Positions 34,801 to 44,350 of a stretch of 64,000 nt of DNA are shown here, piece by piece. This DNA comes from Strix aluco. Taxonomy: Eukaryota > Chordata > Aves > Strigiformes > Strigidae. The translations under genes and the position numbers were made by a program. The stretch's first letter is position 1, and every line of letters begins with the position of its first letter. The stretch covers positions 5,332,001 to 5,396,000 of the forward strand of contig NC_133958.1 in assembly GCF_031877795.1 (NCBI RefSeq), written 5' to 3'. The notes beneath the pieces are model-generated. The model did not search any database and was not told where the DNA came from. It saw only the letters and a program-made list of their open reading frames with translations.

Positions 34801-35940
34801 AACACACTTCAGTTCACTCCCATCCATCCCCCTGTGCTTCAGTGACACAACTTTGCTCACACCTGAGCCTCGTGTGCCATCACTGCAGGAAATGTCCTGA
34901 CCTACAGCCCCCTCTCAGCCCCGTGTTTCCCCTGGCCACCTCTTTCAGGAGATGCTTTCCTTGCTGTCTTCCCCTTTTTTTATCTCCCTTCCTAAGCAAG
35001 CCAGTGAACGCTTCCACTATTGACTTTTAATCATGAGTCTTGAAAGCTTTATGTGAGTGTTAAACCTCTGTCGGTGCTAATAAAACCACAGAGCTGGAAA
35101 TATTTGCCATTGGGAGGGTGACTACAGAGAGAAGGAGAAGGGAGGGAGAGCTGGGGAGACCCAAAGGACAGTGCTCTGAAGGGAAGATAAAGACAATGGA
35201 AACTTTGAGAGTTGGTGTTCTGTAGCTGGCAGGGAACTCGCCTGTGATTTTCAGGAGCCAGGAGGACTACTGCCTCTGGGAGTTTCCTCTGCCGACTTCA
35301 CAGGCAGCAGTGGAGGCTCTGCTGGTGTCTCCGGGATTAAAAGCACTGCTGTTGCCTCCTGGAGATGCTTGAACAATTCTGTTTAGAAACAGTCTCCCTC
35401 AATGTCACATAACTTCCCCCTTCCCCTGCTTCAAATGAGAGGGGAGAGGGCAGGATGCTGATTTTCACCAAGCCTGGATGATTTCTTCCCTTCAGAGGAT
35501 GGCTGCCCAGGGGTAACGCCCACTGCCTGCTGGAGCCCTTCCTCTTTCCTACAGAAGCTCTTCTGCCTGAGTTCCAATTACCCTTCCCAAGCCCCGCCAG
35601 GCACTGATGCTCATTTCCTTCCACGCTCTTTGGGAGAATAAGACTCAAACGGCAACGACAACCTTCACCTCGCGATTGCAGTGTGTTTAACAAACGCAAG
35701 GGGATGGCCACCACTGTGCAGAAAGCCATCTGGGGACATCAAACCCCAAGCGTCCTCCAGCCACTGAGCAGAGCTCCTCCTTGCACAGCTGGAGTAGAGC
35801 AACTACCACCAGACTCGGCTCCCAGACACCTCCCCGGCAGAAGAACGAGAGCTTCATTACAACGTGCCACTCTTCAACTAAGTACTCGCCTGAATGTTGA
35901 TGGGGATTGGAAAGGAGAGGGGTAGGAGCACCTGGACTGC
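34801..35940. other. Non-coding stretch, nothing distinctive
   Basis: Mixed-composition DNA. A minus-strand frame (35337-35729) of about 130 codons lacks a domain and overlaps plus-strand frames. No repeat recognised. Confidence 0.45.
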
Positions 35941-36310
35941 AACATTTAGATATTAATGTGAAAAGCATCTTACTGATAACTTTTTTCTCATTATTTCCAT
36001 GTTATTGTAATTTCATGCAAACTTCTTTACAACACTGCTCCTGACTGCCACTACACTTGTTCTGAGCTGGATCTGCCCCCCAGCAATGCTAATAATGGCT
36101 TCCGGATCATTTTTATTCATTTTGTGTTTCACTCACAGTACTTCATGTGACTTATGTATCCCCCGAAGCTCATATTTCTATTTGAATTGCAGGGCAAGTA
36201 GTTGGTTTTAACATTCTGACTGCACACACATTCTCCTTTCCCTCAAAATGAAAGATCATTTGAACTTTGAATTGCATTAGCATGACATTTTTCTACTAAA
36301 TTACCCTGGC
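35941..36310. promoter_or_regulatory. AT-rich candidate enhancer
   Basis: Contains TAGATATTAATGTG, CATGTTATTGTAATTTCATGC, GCAATGCTAATAATGGC, TTTTTATTCATTTTGTG, TTTGAATTGCAGG and GAATTGCATTAGCATG. Repeated ATTGCA/GCTAAT strings on both strands. No frame. Compositionally one of the better conserved-element candidates. Confidence 0.38.
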
Positions 36311-37200
36311 TGCACTCAGTCTGAAAAGAAACAAACCCCTTTTAACTTTGTGTAGGTTATGTGGATGTCTAAACATCAGAGGAAATGCATGGGGGAGAGG
36401 AGAGGAGGGAACAGGTCTGCAGCACTGCTTGGCATCCCCACCCCAGGAGAGGCTAAGTCCATCTGAGTCCTCCAGATCTGAGCCAAGATCTGCCTGATCC
36501 CTTTCCAGGACAGACTTGGAGCACCAAGGGCTGAACATCAGTCACTGACTCATCAGCAGCCAGTGCTGCCAGCAGCGCCAGCTCCGTGCAGCTGGGACAG
36601 CTTCACATCTACATCTGCGAGGACAACACTCCACCTTCTGCAGAGCATCCACCCACCCCACATCCCTCCCAGCCACTGCGGGATGGTGGATATAAGAAGC
36701 ACCAATGTCTGGAGACTCAGTGTTCAAGGCCCACTCCATGGGCTGCATCTCTTTGGTGGTGAGAAGTGTCCCTGCTCCCTGCTGTGGGAGGCTTTCATGT
36801 TGCAGGATGCCAGATCCTGCTTAGATCCAAGGGGGTTTTTTGGTTGGGTTTTTTTTGTGTGTGTGTTTTTGTTGTGTTGTTGGGTTTAAGTTGTTTTTAA
36901 GGCAACCATGTGGTATCAACAGGTGACAAATGTTTTAGGCCTGGAGAAACATTTCAACGGCCTGTGCCATCACAGCTTCCCCCGTCAAGTCACAGCCTGG
37001 TTTATCCCCCCCTATTCACCCAACCTCATCAACAGTTTGATCCAAGTGACTCACACACTTGACCACCACATTTTATATTATGAGGCACTTTTCCACGCCC
37101 AAACTGGCTCCTCTCAGGATGAATCTCCCAGCTCTGTAGACCTCTGCCTCTCATTTACAGGCAATGCATTTCCATCTGAAGCGGAATTTAAAAACTATTA
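36311..37200. other. Non-coding stretch with T/G-rich simple sequence
   Basis: Includes the T/G low-complexity tract at 36830-36900. The remaining frames are not protein-like. Confidence 0.5.
36830..36900 (+). repeat. T/G-rich low-complexity tract
   Basis: About 70 bases consisting almost only of T and G, with a short GT dinucleotide run at about 36857-36865 and GTTGTGTTGTTGGG. Simple-sequence DNA with strand asymmetry. Confidence 0.8.
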
Positions 37201-37460
37201 GTCAGGGAACACAGCAGATAGTAACTATAGCAATGCATCAATCACAGCATGGTAATTACACACCACCAGGTTGCCTGTAAAAGCTGGTCTACCTGGCAGA
37301 AAATGGCAGTAATCAGCCTATTGGCAGCAGACAATACAGCATCATTTGTAATTCTTATGGCTGCATGTTCTTCATTTCACAGGGGCTGGATGCTAATCAA
37401 TGAGTTGCCATGGTTACCCAACATCCCTGACCATCAATACACAATGAGATGCAAGGAAAT
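37201..37460. promoter_or_regulatory. Candidate enhancer with PBX-HOX and RFX-type half-sites
   Basis: ATCAATCA at 37237-37244 is a perfect PBX-HOX string (TGATTGAT on the minus strand). Related strings follow at CTAATCAATG (37393-37402) and CCATCAATAC (about 37431-37440). Between them lie GGTAATTACAC (37251 on), CATTTGTAATTC, and GTTGCC (37404-37409) - ATG - GTTACC (37413-37418), two RFX-type half-sites (GTNRCC) in the same direction. No open frame is supported. The families are known to act in developmental enhancers; activity is inferred. Confidence 0.45.
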
Positions 37461-37788
37461 TAGAGGGGCTTTTAGTCACCACTGCTGGGGAGGAGTTGGG
37501 GCACCCGGCTGGCTTTGACCTCCCCTCCATGCTGTGCCCACAGGTTGGAAGCTCTGAACTTGGGCAGATGGTTTGAACTCTGCTCCTGGCTTCTCCTCGA
37601 TGACCAAAGTGGTGCAGCCAGAAGAAACCAACTTTCTGCTCTGAACACCACAACCACCCCCCAGCCCCAGGCCCTGGTGAGGTTGCCTAGAAGAGGACGA
37701 GGGGTGGCAAAGCAGCAGTGCATCCCCCATCTCCTAATGGGGAGCAAGTCATGGTCTCTAGCCCACGAGCCAACAGTGTGGACGTGGC
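37461..37788. other. Non-coding spacer
   Basis: Mixed DNA; overlapping frames on both strands without protein features. Confidence 0.45.
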
Positions 37789-37888
37789 AAACAAAGACTG
37801 AGGCTGGAAAGTGGAGGAACAGGCAGTCAGACAACATTGCCAAGGTCACAGAAGGAACAAGCAGCAGAACGCAGCACAGGCTGTCCAG
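37789..37888 (-). repeat. MIR-type SINE fragment, reverse orientation
   Basis: ACAAAGACTGAGGCTGGAAA, then ACATTGCCAAGGTCACAGAA, then CAGCAGAACGCAG matches the reverse MIR order: GAGGAAACTGAGGC, then ACTTGCCCAAGGTCACACAG, then GGCAGAGCC. Diverged but the central GCCAAGGTCACA is intact. Confidence 0.5.
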
Positions 37889-37960
37889 TGAAACAGGCAG
37901 AGACTGCCCGCGGTGACTGCCAGCCCGTAGGCTCGGCCGAGGTCAGAAAGCAAAACCTGC

Positions 37961-38150
37961 CCCACTGTCAGAAATGTTTCATCCTAGTCAAGCTTGTCTT
38001 CTTTTGCTAATAACCTATTATGCATCAGTATTAAAAAAAGAAAATGACATTCGATGTTTGCGAAATTTAAGTCTAGTTACGAATCAATTTCCTAGATTAT
38101 TCTTATTAAAGTAATTAAATTACTTGTTGCGTGCTGGAATCTCCTGGGAA
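37961..38150. promoter_or_regulatory. AT-rich candidate enhancer with paired-homeodomain palindrome
   Basis: Perfect 17-base palindrome AAGTAATTAAATTACTT at 38109-38125, containing TAAT-TAA-ATTA, the P3 layout bound by paired-class homeodomain dimers. It is surrounded by CTAATAACC, TATTATGCATCAG, TTACGAATCAATTTCC and TTATTCTTATTAAAG. No coding frame crosses. Function inferred. Confidence 0.4.
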
Positions 38151-41100
38151 ACCGTGAGAGTTTTTCCTCTTTTGGGGGGTTTCGGGGAGTCACAGCTCTG
38201 GGGACCCAGCATACAAGAGATGCCAAGGGCACTGTTGGCCAGGCAGTGACAGCGTGAGGGGGTTGGGGGCCTCCTGAGCTTCACAGCAAGTGCCAGGGAG
38301 CGACCTGCTCTGGTGCAGCAACTCAGCCCTTTTTAATTGAAGGGCCATCTAAGCTTTTTCAAGAAAGCCTCTCAATAGCAGCTAGCCTTTTCTAAAATCA
38401 TCCAAGGATTACCGTCTGCAGCATTGCCTTTGTGTTTCATTTATAACCACATAAAAGGTAGGCTGAACCTTGAATGCTCATTCCGTTTGCCTCCATTCCC
38501 TCTTTGCTTGAACGCACAGGCACATCCACAACAATTTAAAAGATAAACATCCACGGGGATTTCGCAGACCAACCACGCCAAGTTTCATGGATGAAGTGAG
38601 ATAGAGCAAGGCAGAAAAGGCACTGAAGGGCAGCCCGACTGCTGATTACAGGACACAGGTTTTCGGACCAGCAGTTCCTGGCCCAGCACTGGGAGAATGC
38701 GAAGACCAGTGTCCAGAGCAGATTGCAGGAGTAAAGAGATTAAGTATTTTTAATTATACTCTGGTTTAAGGATTGATGCTCCCCCTTTCTGCGCCGTCAC
38801 TTCTCAGCTAATGTGGAGGACGAGATCCAAGGAGCTGCTTGCCACCAATAGGCAGGAGAAAACCAGACAGCAAAGCCCAGCACAGGGTGTTGCTTCTTTA
38901 TAATCATCCAGTCCAAACTATTCACATGCAAAATGCATGAGCTCCATCTATTAGCGGTGCCGTTCTCAGGTGGCTCTCAGCAGGCCCCTTGGCATGGAAC
39001 AACGGTTGTTGATGTGAAATAACACACACTGTAAACACATTTTAGTATGCATGAGGGGTAGGGACCAAAACCACTCAAGAAGGAGGCCAGGACAGGAAGA
39101 GGAGGCTGGCCAGGCCTCCCCTCATCACCCCAGCCAGGAGATACTCAACAGCTCATCTTCACCTCTTTCCAGGTACCTGCTCTCCCCTTGAGAGGCTGTG
39201 GACATCAAGGCCCTCCCTTTCCCCTGGCTTAAGCAGAAGCATTCAGCTGCTGAGTGGTTCAAAACGGACCCTTCTTCCCTCCCCTACAGCAGGACATTCC
39301 CATGGAAACACAGGTCCCAGATCCTCAAAAACCATGAAGCAAAACGGAAAGGTGCAGCTGGCAGAGTCCTACAGGATGTCAGCACCAGCCCCGTTCCCGC
39401 TCACCCACCACACTTCCCATTCCTTCACTCTTTGCACAGGACCACTTTTGCCATATTCGCCAGGGTTGGAGGCATTTTCTCTCTTGGCTGTCCCCTGGGA
39501 CATCCCTGAGGGGCTGTCCTGCCCTGTCCCAGCACCCTTCCCTGGGGTGACCCCCTGCACATTTGGAAAGCGTTCAGTCCCTCGCACATTTGGAGAGGAA
39601 ACAACTTCTTCCTTGTTGTTCTGGTCTTGTTTTATTGTTGTTGTTATTTTTTGAGACTGAGAATTAAACAAAGGGAAAGCTGGCATTAGGGACACTTGCA
39701 AACAGCACCAGCAGCCTCTTGTGGGCAAGGCAAGTCCTACAGCTGCGAGCGCCCAAACCTCGGGCCATGGGCTGCTGGTGTAAGTTGTCTCATCCCTCAC
39801 TCCAACAGCGAAACACCTGGGTAAGGAGATGCAGCACGATCAAACCCTCAGCTCTCTCTCCTTCAAGATATAAAAGTAAAACAAAACGCTTATCCATAGG
39901 CAGGATGCTAGCAGTCCATGCTCACCTCTGGAATCTTGCCTCAATAAATCCTTTAAGACCAAACTCATCACCCCCGACTATATTATGCCTCTGCTCAGTG
40001 TGCAGATCTAACAGAATTAACCAGGAATTACATGTAAAATACATTACATTAGAAGGGCTTCACCTGACAAAATTACCTTGTGACTAAGCGATTAAATCAG
40101 CCTTCTCTACCTATTGCACTGTCTAGGCTGAGTGCTGACTTCAAGTCACACTCTGCATAGATAAGCCAGACCTTATCTTGTCAGCAATCCTGTTTTCTCC
40201 TCCAGTGTCTCCCACTCAGGCACGGCACAGCCGTGATTTTATCTCACAGTACAACAAGGACCACTCAAACCAGATGCCACTCAGCTTGCTTCAGGCTAAC
40301 CTGGGATTTACTCAGAACATTGTCTTTACCCATCCCTACTTAACAAACACAGTATAGATACAGGAGATAGCCCACAAGTACATTAGGGACCACCTAGACA
40401 AGAAGGGGGAAAATATTTTGCCCAAGACCATTTGAACCCAAGAACTGTGCCAAAGTCAGCAGCATAATCCTCTCAGCTCACAGCAAGCACCAAGTTGCTA
40501 AATCCCACTCCCTCCCCAGCAAAATCCTGTCTGTCCCCACCTCTACAACCCCACATAATCGTCTTTTCAGCTTCCTAATGCAGCTTTTTAGGTAAGACAG
40601 ACCCTCCTGGGAGGATACAAATCTTTACCGCAGGGTGAGTAATAATTAGAGTTTTTACAGAAAGGCCCAAGATAACTAGAGCCGAGGGGACATCCATCCC
40701 AAAGCTCATCTCCCGGGGCATGCTGTAGCCAGCACCAGCGTCCCACAACCACCCATCGGCTCCTTCTCACACAAGGTACCAGCCTTTTGCTGGGTTTTTA
40801 GCAAAAAATCTCAGCTCTTCCCCCTCCCAGGGTCTTCTCTCCACTAACCAGCTGGCTGCACAGAGCTGCCAAGTGCAAGCAAAGAGGGAAGCCACCTCTG
40901 CAGAAACATCACAGCCCCTCGTGCTTCTCAGAAACAAACAGCCCCCCCAAGCAGGGAAAGCAGCTGACCCTTTTTCCCAGGGCATTTTGTAAATTCTCCC
41001 ACACCTCCAAAAGGTGGAGAATACCAGGCTACAGGCCAGACTGCAGACTGCAACGCGGCTGTTCCACATCTCCCTTCCTTTTGCTCTGGAGAGCAGCCAG

Positions 41101-41817
41101 GAAAAGGGTTTGCATCTCTGTATCTGCTTTATTTTTCCCTCTGGGCTGTTAATTGCTAACCAGAGAACAACACCCACATGCTCAGGTGGCTCAGTGCCTG
41201 GGGACCCCTCTGTCCTGCCGCAGGAGGAACAACCACAAAGCACAGTCCTACCCACACCCGCTTCAACCAGCCAGGTAACAACACCCAGAGCCCAGACACA
41301 TGTGTCTCTGCCACCGCTCCTCAGCTCCTCGCTTTTCCTGCTGCAGCCAAACCCTCCCTGCTCCCTGGGAGCCCTTTCATGGGCTTCATCCCACCTGTCT
41401 GCACCACCCTTGGGGGCTCCCCAGATGCCAGGAATTCCCTAATTGCCCTCTGCTCCCAATTAACCCTTCCAGTTCTGCTGTGGGGTGCCTGCACGCTCAT
41501 GGCTCTGCTTTTGTGGGCATCCCCATCTCCCAAAAAGCAGCTCTTACACCCCTGAGCCTCCTGCCCTGGGTTGAGAGGCCCATCACTGCTGTGATTGTTG
41601 GGGTGGGCTCTTGGGGAAAAAAACCAGCATTTTCTTACAAGCTCTTGGGCCTCAAGACTGGTATCTGGGCAGGGTTATCTTTGACAGATGCGCAAATCCA
41701 GGAGGTGTGTGTTGGGACAGGAGCCTGCAGAGCTGCTGAGGGGTCGCTGGGCTGTTTGCAGCAGAGGCAGCTCTCCCAGCTGCCAGAGTGAGGATTGGGA
41801 AAGCGTCAAGTGTCCTG
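38151..41817. other. Long non-coding stretch, weak motifs only
   Basis: Mixed DNA with short overlapping frames. Items seen: CATGCAAAATGCATGAG near 38925-38941 (octamer-like), a TTG-rich run near 39628-39650, AT-richer DNA near 39980-40130, and TTTTGCCCAAGACC followed by TTTGAACCCAAG near 40415-40443, a possible further reverse MIR remnant. Plus-strand frames of 120-163 codons at 41014-41791 are proline/serine-rich chance frames. No gene recognised. Confidence 0.45.
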
Positions 41818-41833
41818 CCCCCCCCCCCCCCCC
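41818..41833 (+). repeat. Poly-C run (16 C)
   Basis: Sixteen consecutive C immediately left of the inverted-repeat element. Confidence 0.85.
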
Positions 41834-41845
41834 AGCCAAGCTTAG

Positions 41846-42020
41846 TTTAAATCAACTTGAAACTGGTTTAAACTACTCTGGAGAAAAAGCAGAGAAGAAT
41901 AGCTGCTTCGGGTTTTGCCCTGATTTAGTGAAACCAGTTTCTATCTGTGTTTATGCAGACCCTGTGTCAATAAATCCCCGGATTACTGTTGCGTTTATAA
42001 GTGATTTAAGTTGATTTAAA
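41846..42020. mobile_element. Nested inverted repeat, probable fossil DNA-transposon/foldback remnant
   Basis: Left arm: TTTAAATCAACTT (41846-41858) directly followed by GAAACTGGTTT (41859-41869). Their exact reverse complements occur to the right as AAACCAGTTTC (41931-41941) and AAGTTGATTTAAA (42008-42020), in the right order but separated by 66 bases. A continuous 24-base terminal arm on the left therefore pairs with a split arm on the right. That fits a foldback element or MITE with a later insertion, or two nested elements. A further CCCAGTTTAAAC near 42212 echoes the arm. I cannot name the family, and no transposase frame is present. Confidence 0.5.
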
Positions 42021-43010
42021 GGATTCGAATTTGCAACAGTGTAGCCAAATCGGTACTTCACACCAGGGCAAAATAAATAAACAAATCGTGGAGAAGAGCT
42101 CTTAAAACTGATTCCACAGGCAGTGGCTCCTGCTCCTCCCCAAATGAGGAAGGGGAGGCTCTTGCACCAAACTGCGCTGCATCCCCCAAACTGTCCCTGT
42201 GGGGCCTTTTAACCCAGTTTAAACATCCTGTATTTGAGTTGGGATAAAACCTCATTACGAAAGCTCTCCTTTCAGCTCAGTGGTGGATGCTCACTGTTCC
42301 ATGGGGTTGTTTTCTATCTAGCTGCAGTAGATAACACCACAAATATTTCATCCTGCCAGAGAGCTGGGGTTAACTGATGCCCAAAAAGTGCCATGAGCCC
42401 CTCAGGAGCCTTGGCAAAGGCAGGATGCAGGGTCCAACCACGGGTGCAGGCAAGGGTAAATACGAGGGGGTTGTTGCATGCACCAAATTAACAGATCATC
42501 GGTTCCCTTTGAATGATGACAGCTATTGCCTCATCTCCGCTCAGGTCTGAGGGCTCCTGAACTGTGACTGTACTGGAGCAGAGACAAGGCTTGAGTCACG
42601 ATTTTAACAAAAAAAACCACTTGCCTAAAAATACTTCCTGGCATGCTTTCGTGGCCTTTTGCCCTGCACAAACACACTGTGATTCCCTCCAGCATGTGGC
42701 CAAGTAACCCCACATCCTCCAGTCCCAACCCAAAACTCAGCCCGGGCCGCATCAGAGCATCATTTTTGGGAAGGGTTCCCCGCAGCAGCCTTGTCCAGTA
42801 CATCCCCTCTCCACACGACAGCGTGGCTCCCACCTCCCAGCCCAGCTGCGTCCCCCCAGCGCAGACCCCCCCAGGCTGCTGGGTGCCCCCGGCTCTGCTC
42901 CTCCTCCCACCGAGGGACCGATGTCTCCACAGGCGACGGGTCCACCGAGCCCCGACCAGCCTCTCCTGCTGCTCTAATTGCATATCTGCGAGGTGCAGAG
43001 CGGCTCTAAC
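42021..43010. other. Non-coding stretch, nothing distinctive
   Basis: Left end may still belong to the inverted-repeat element (GTGTAGCCAAATCGG). From about 42700 the DNA is GC-rich with open frames on both strands that lack protein features. Confidence 0.45.
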
Positions 43011-43150
43011 CACAGCCCTGGCACGCTATAAAAGCACATAAAGAAACGTATGTGATCATTATGCAAAGGACTCGCTCCTTTATGGGGTTTGGGTTATAGT
43101 TTATAATATATGAAGCTCAACTGCAAAGCGCATTTGGTTTTTACGGGCAC
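43011..43150. promoter_or_regulatory. Candidate element with TATA-like box
   Basis: CTATAAAAG at 43026-43034 is a textbook TATA-like string, followed by GATCATTATGCAAAGG (POU-like), CCTTTATGGGG, TTATAGTTTATAATATATG and CACCATAAACACG. It may be a core promoter or, more likely given the AT-rich block with HOX-like TTTATGG/CCATAAA strings, an enhancer. No transcript evidence is visible. Confidence 0.3.
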
Positions 43151-44215
43151 CATAAACACGAGCGGCAGCGCCTGGGAAAGAGCAGCCGGGCCAGGCAGCA
43201 GCACGAGGGGCATCACATCCCTGTCAGGGTGCCGAGAAAACATCGGGTGATCCCAAAAATAGGGATCTAGTCCAAGCCCCTTTGCCTCTGCTGCTGCAGA
43301 GATCATGCCACAGCGTGGGGTGAAGGGGCCCCTGGGCAGCAGCATCCCCCTCCTGCAACCCCATTGCCGGGGCACTGTGAGAGCAACATGTCCCATGAGC
43401 AGGAGGAGGAGAAGGGGAGATGCTTCCCTGTCTCTTTTTTTTGGTGGTGGTGGGGGATATTCCCTGGTGCATGGTTCACATATGCCCAGGAGGCCAGGGA
43501 ACCCCTGAGCTACAGAGGAGGGTGATGGTGGTGTCAGCCCAGCTGCCACACTCACCCACTTGGCTGCAAATCTCATCTTTTATTGTGGTAATTGCCAGCG
43601 CTTCCACCACCAGGAAAATCAAATTACACTGTGCAGAGATAAGGCCAAGGCCCAGCCTCACACAGAGGGGGAGGAAGGGTAAGGGGGGAAAGGAGCGGTA
43701 CAGTAGCTTTTTATCAGAGGGATGCAGAGGAGAAAGGAATTGGGAATTATAAGGAGACCAGTTGTGGATTTAAGTGATTTTTTTGCAGCCTGCAGAGTGG
43801 GGTGTTACTGGTTGGGAAAACAAAGAGGGCCTGACCTCATAAGGGCATAATCAGATTTTCCCTTGCCTTTGTTCAAGCTCTTTCACCCCCATTTCCTCCA
43901 AAAGAAATCTTGTCACCCTCAGCCTGGTCTGAACCTCAGGCTGCATTTCTCAGGGCACATCTGGGGTCTGGGGTGCAGACCAGGATGTGTTTGGGGTCCA
44001 GGACACAGGCTGGGGTTGCATTGGCTGGGTAGGGAAAAGCATCTGTCAGCATTCTGCTGCTTTCTACTGTTTTTAAGTCACAAAAACATCCAGCTCTTTG
44101 TTGCTTGACATGGCACAGCATCACCCCCAAAAGGTCCCCAAGCTGGCCCCACCAGCCCCCATCTTGCACTGGTTGTGGAGCTCTGCACACCTCTGGAACT
44201 GGCTGCGCTTCAGGC
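43151..44215. other. Non-coding stretch, nothing distinctive
   Basis: A perfect NF-kB-type decamer GGGATATTCC lies at 43454-43463, of unknown meaning. Frames on both strands are composition-driven. Confidence 0.45.
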
Positions 44216-44350
44216 CTGGAAGAATTTCATAAATATTTAAGTAAATTGCTTTCAGCATGATACGTGGACAGTGTGTGTTATTTACACCAAGCACTGAAAC
44301 TGGAATATATAGAGATAACTGTGTGGGTAACACATCCACAGATGCCCTCT
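44216..44350. promoter_or_regulatory. Small AT-rich block with split REST-like half-sites
   Basis: TTCAGCATG (44251-44259) and GGACAGTG (from 44266) resemble the two halves of a REST/RE1 site, but the gap is about six bases instead of two and the right half is imperfect. Surrounded by ATAAATATTTAAG and GTTATTTACACC. Weak. Confidence 0.2.

Noticed and set aside
43454..43463. Perfect NF-kB decamer GGGATATTCC
   Set aside because: Isolated short motif without partner sites; frequent by chance.
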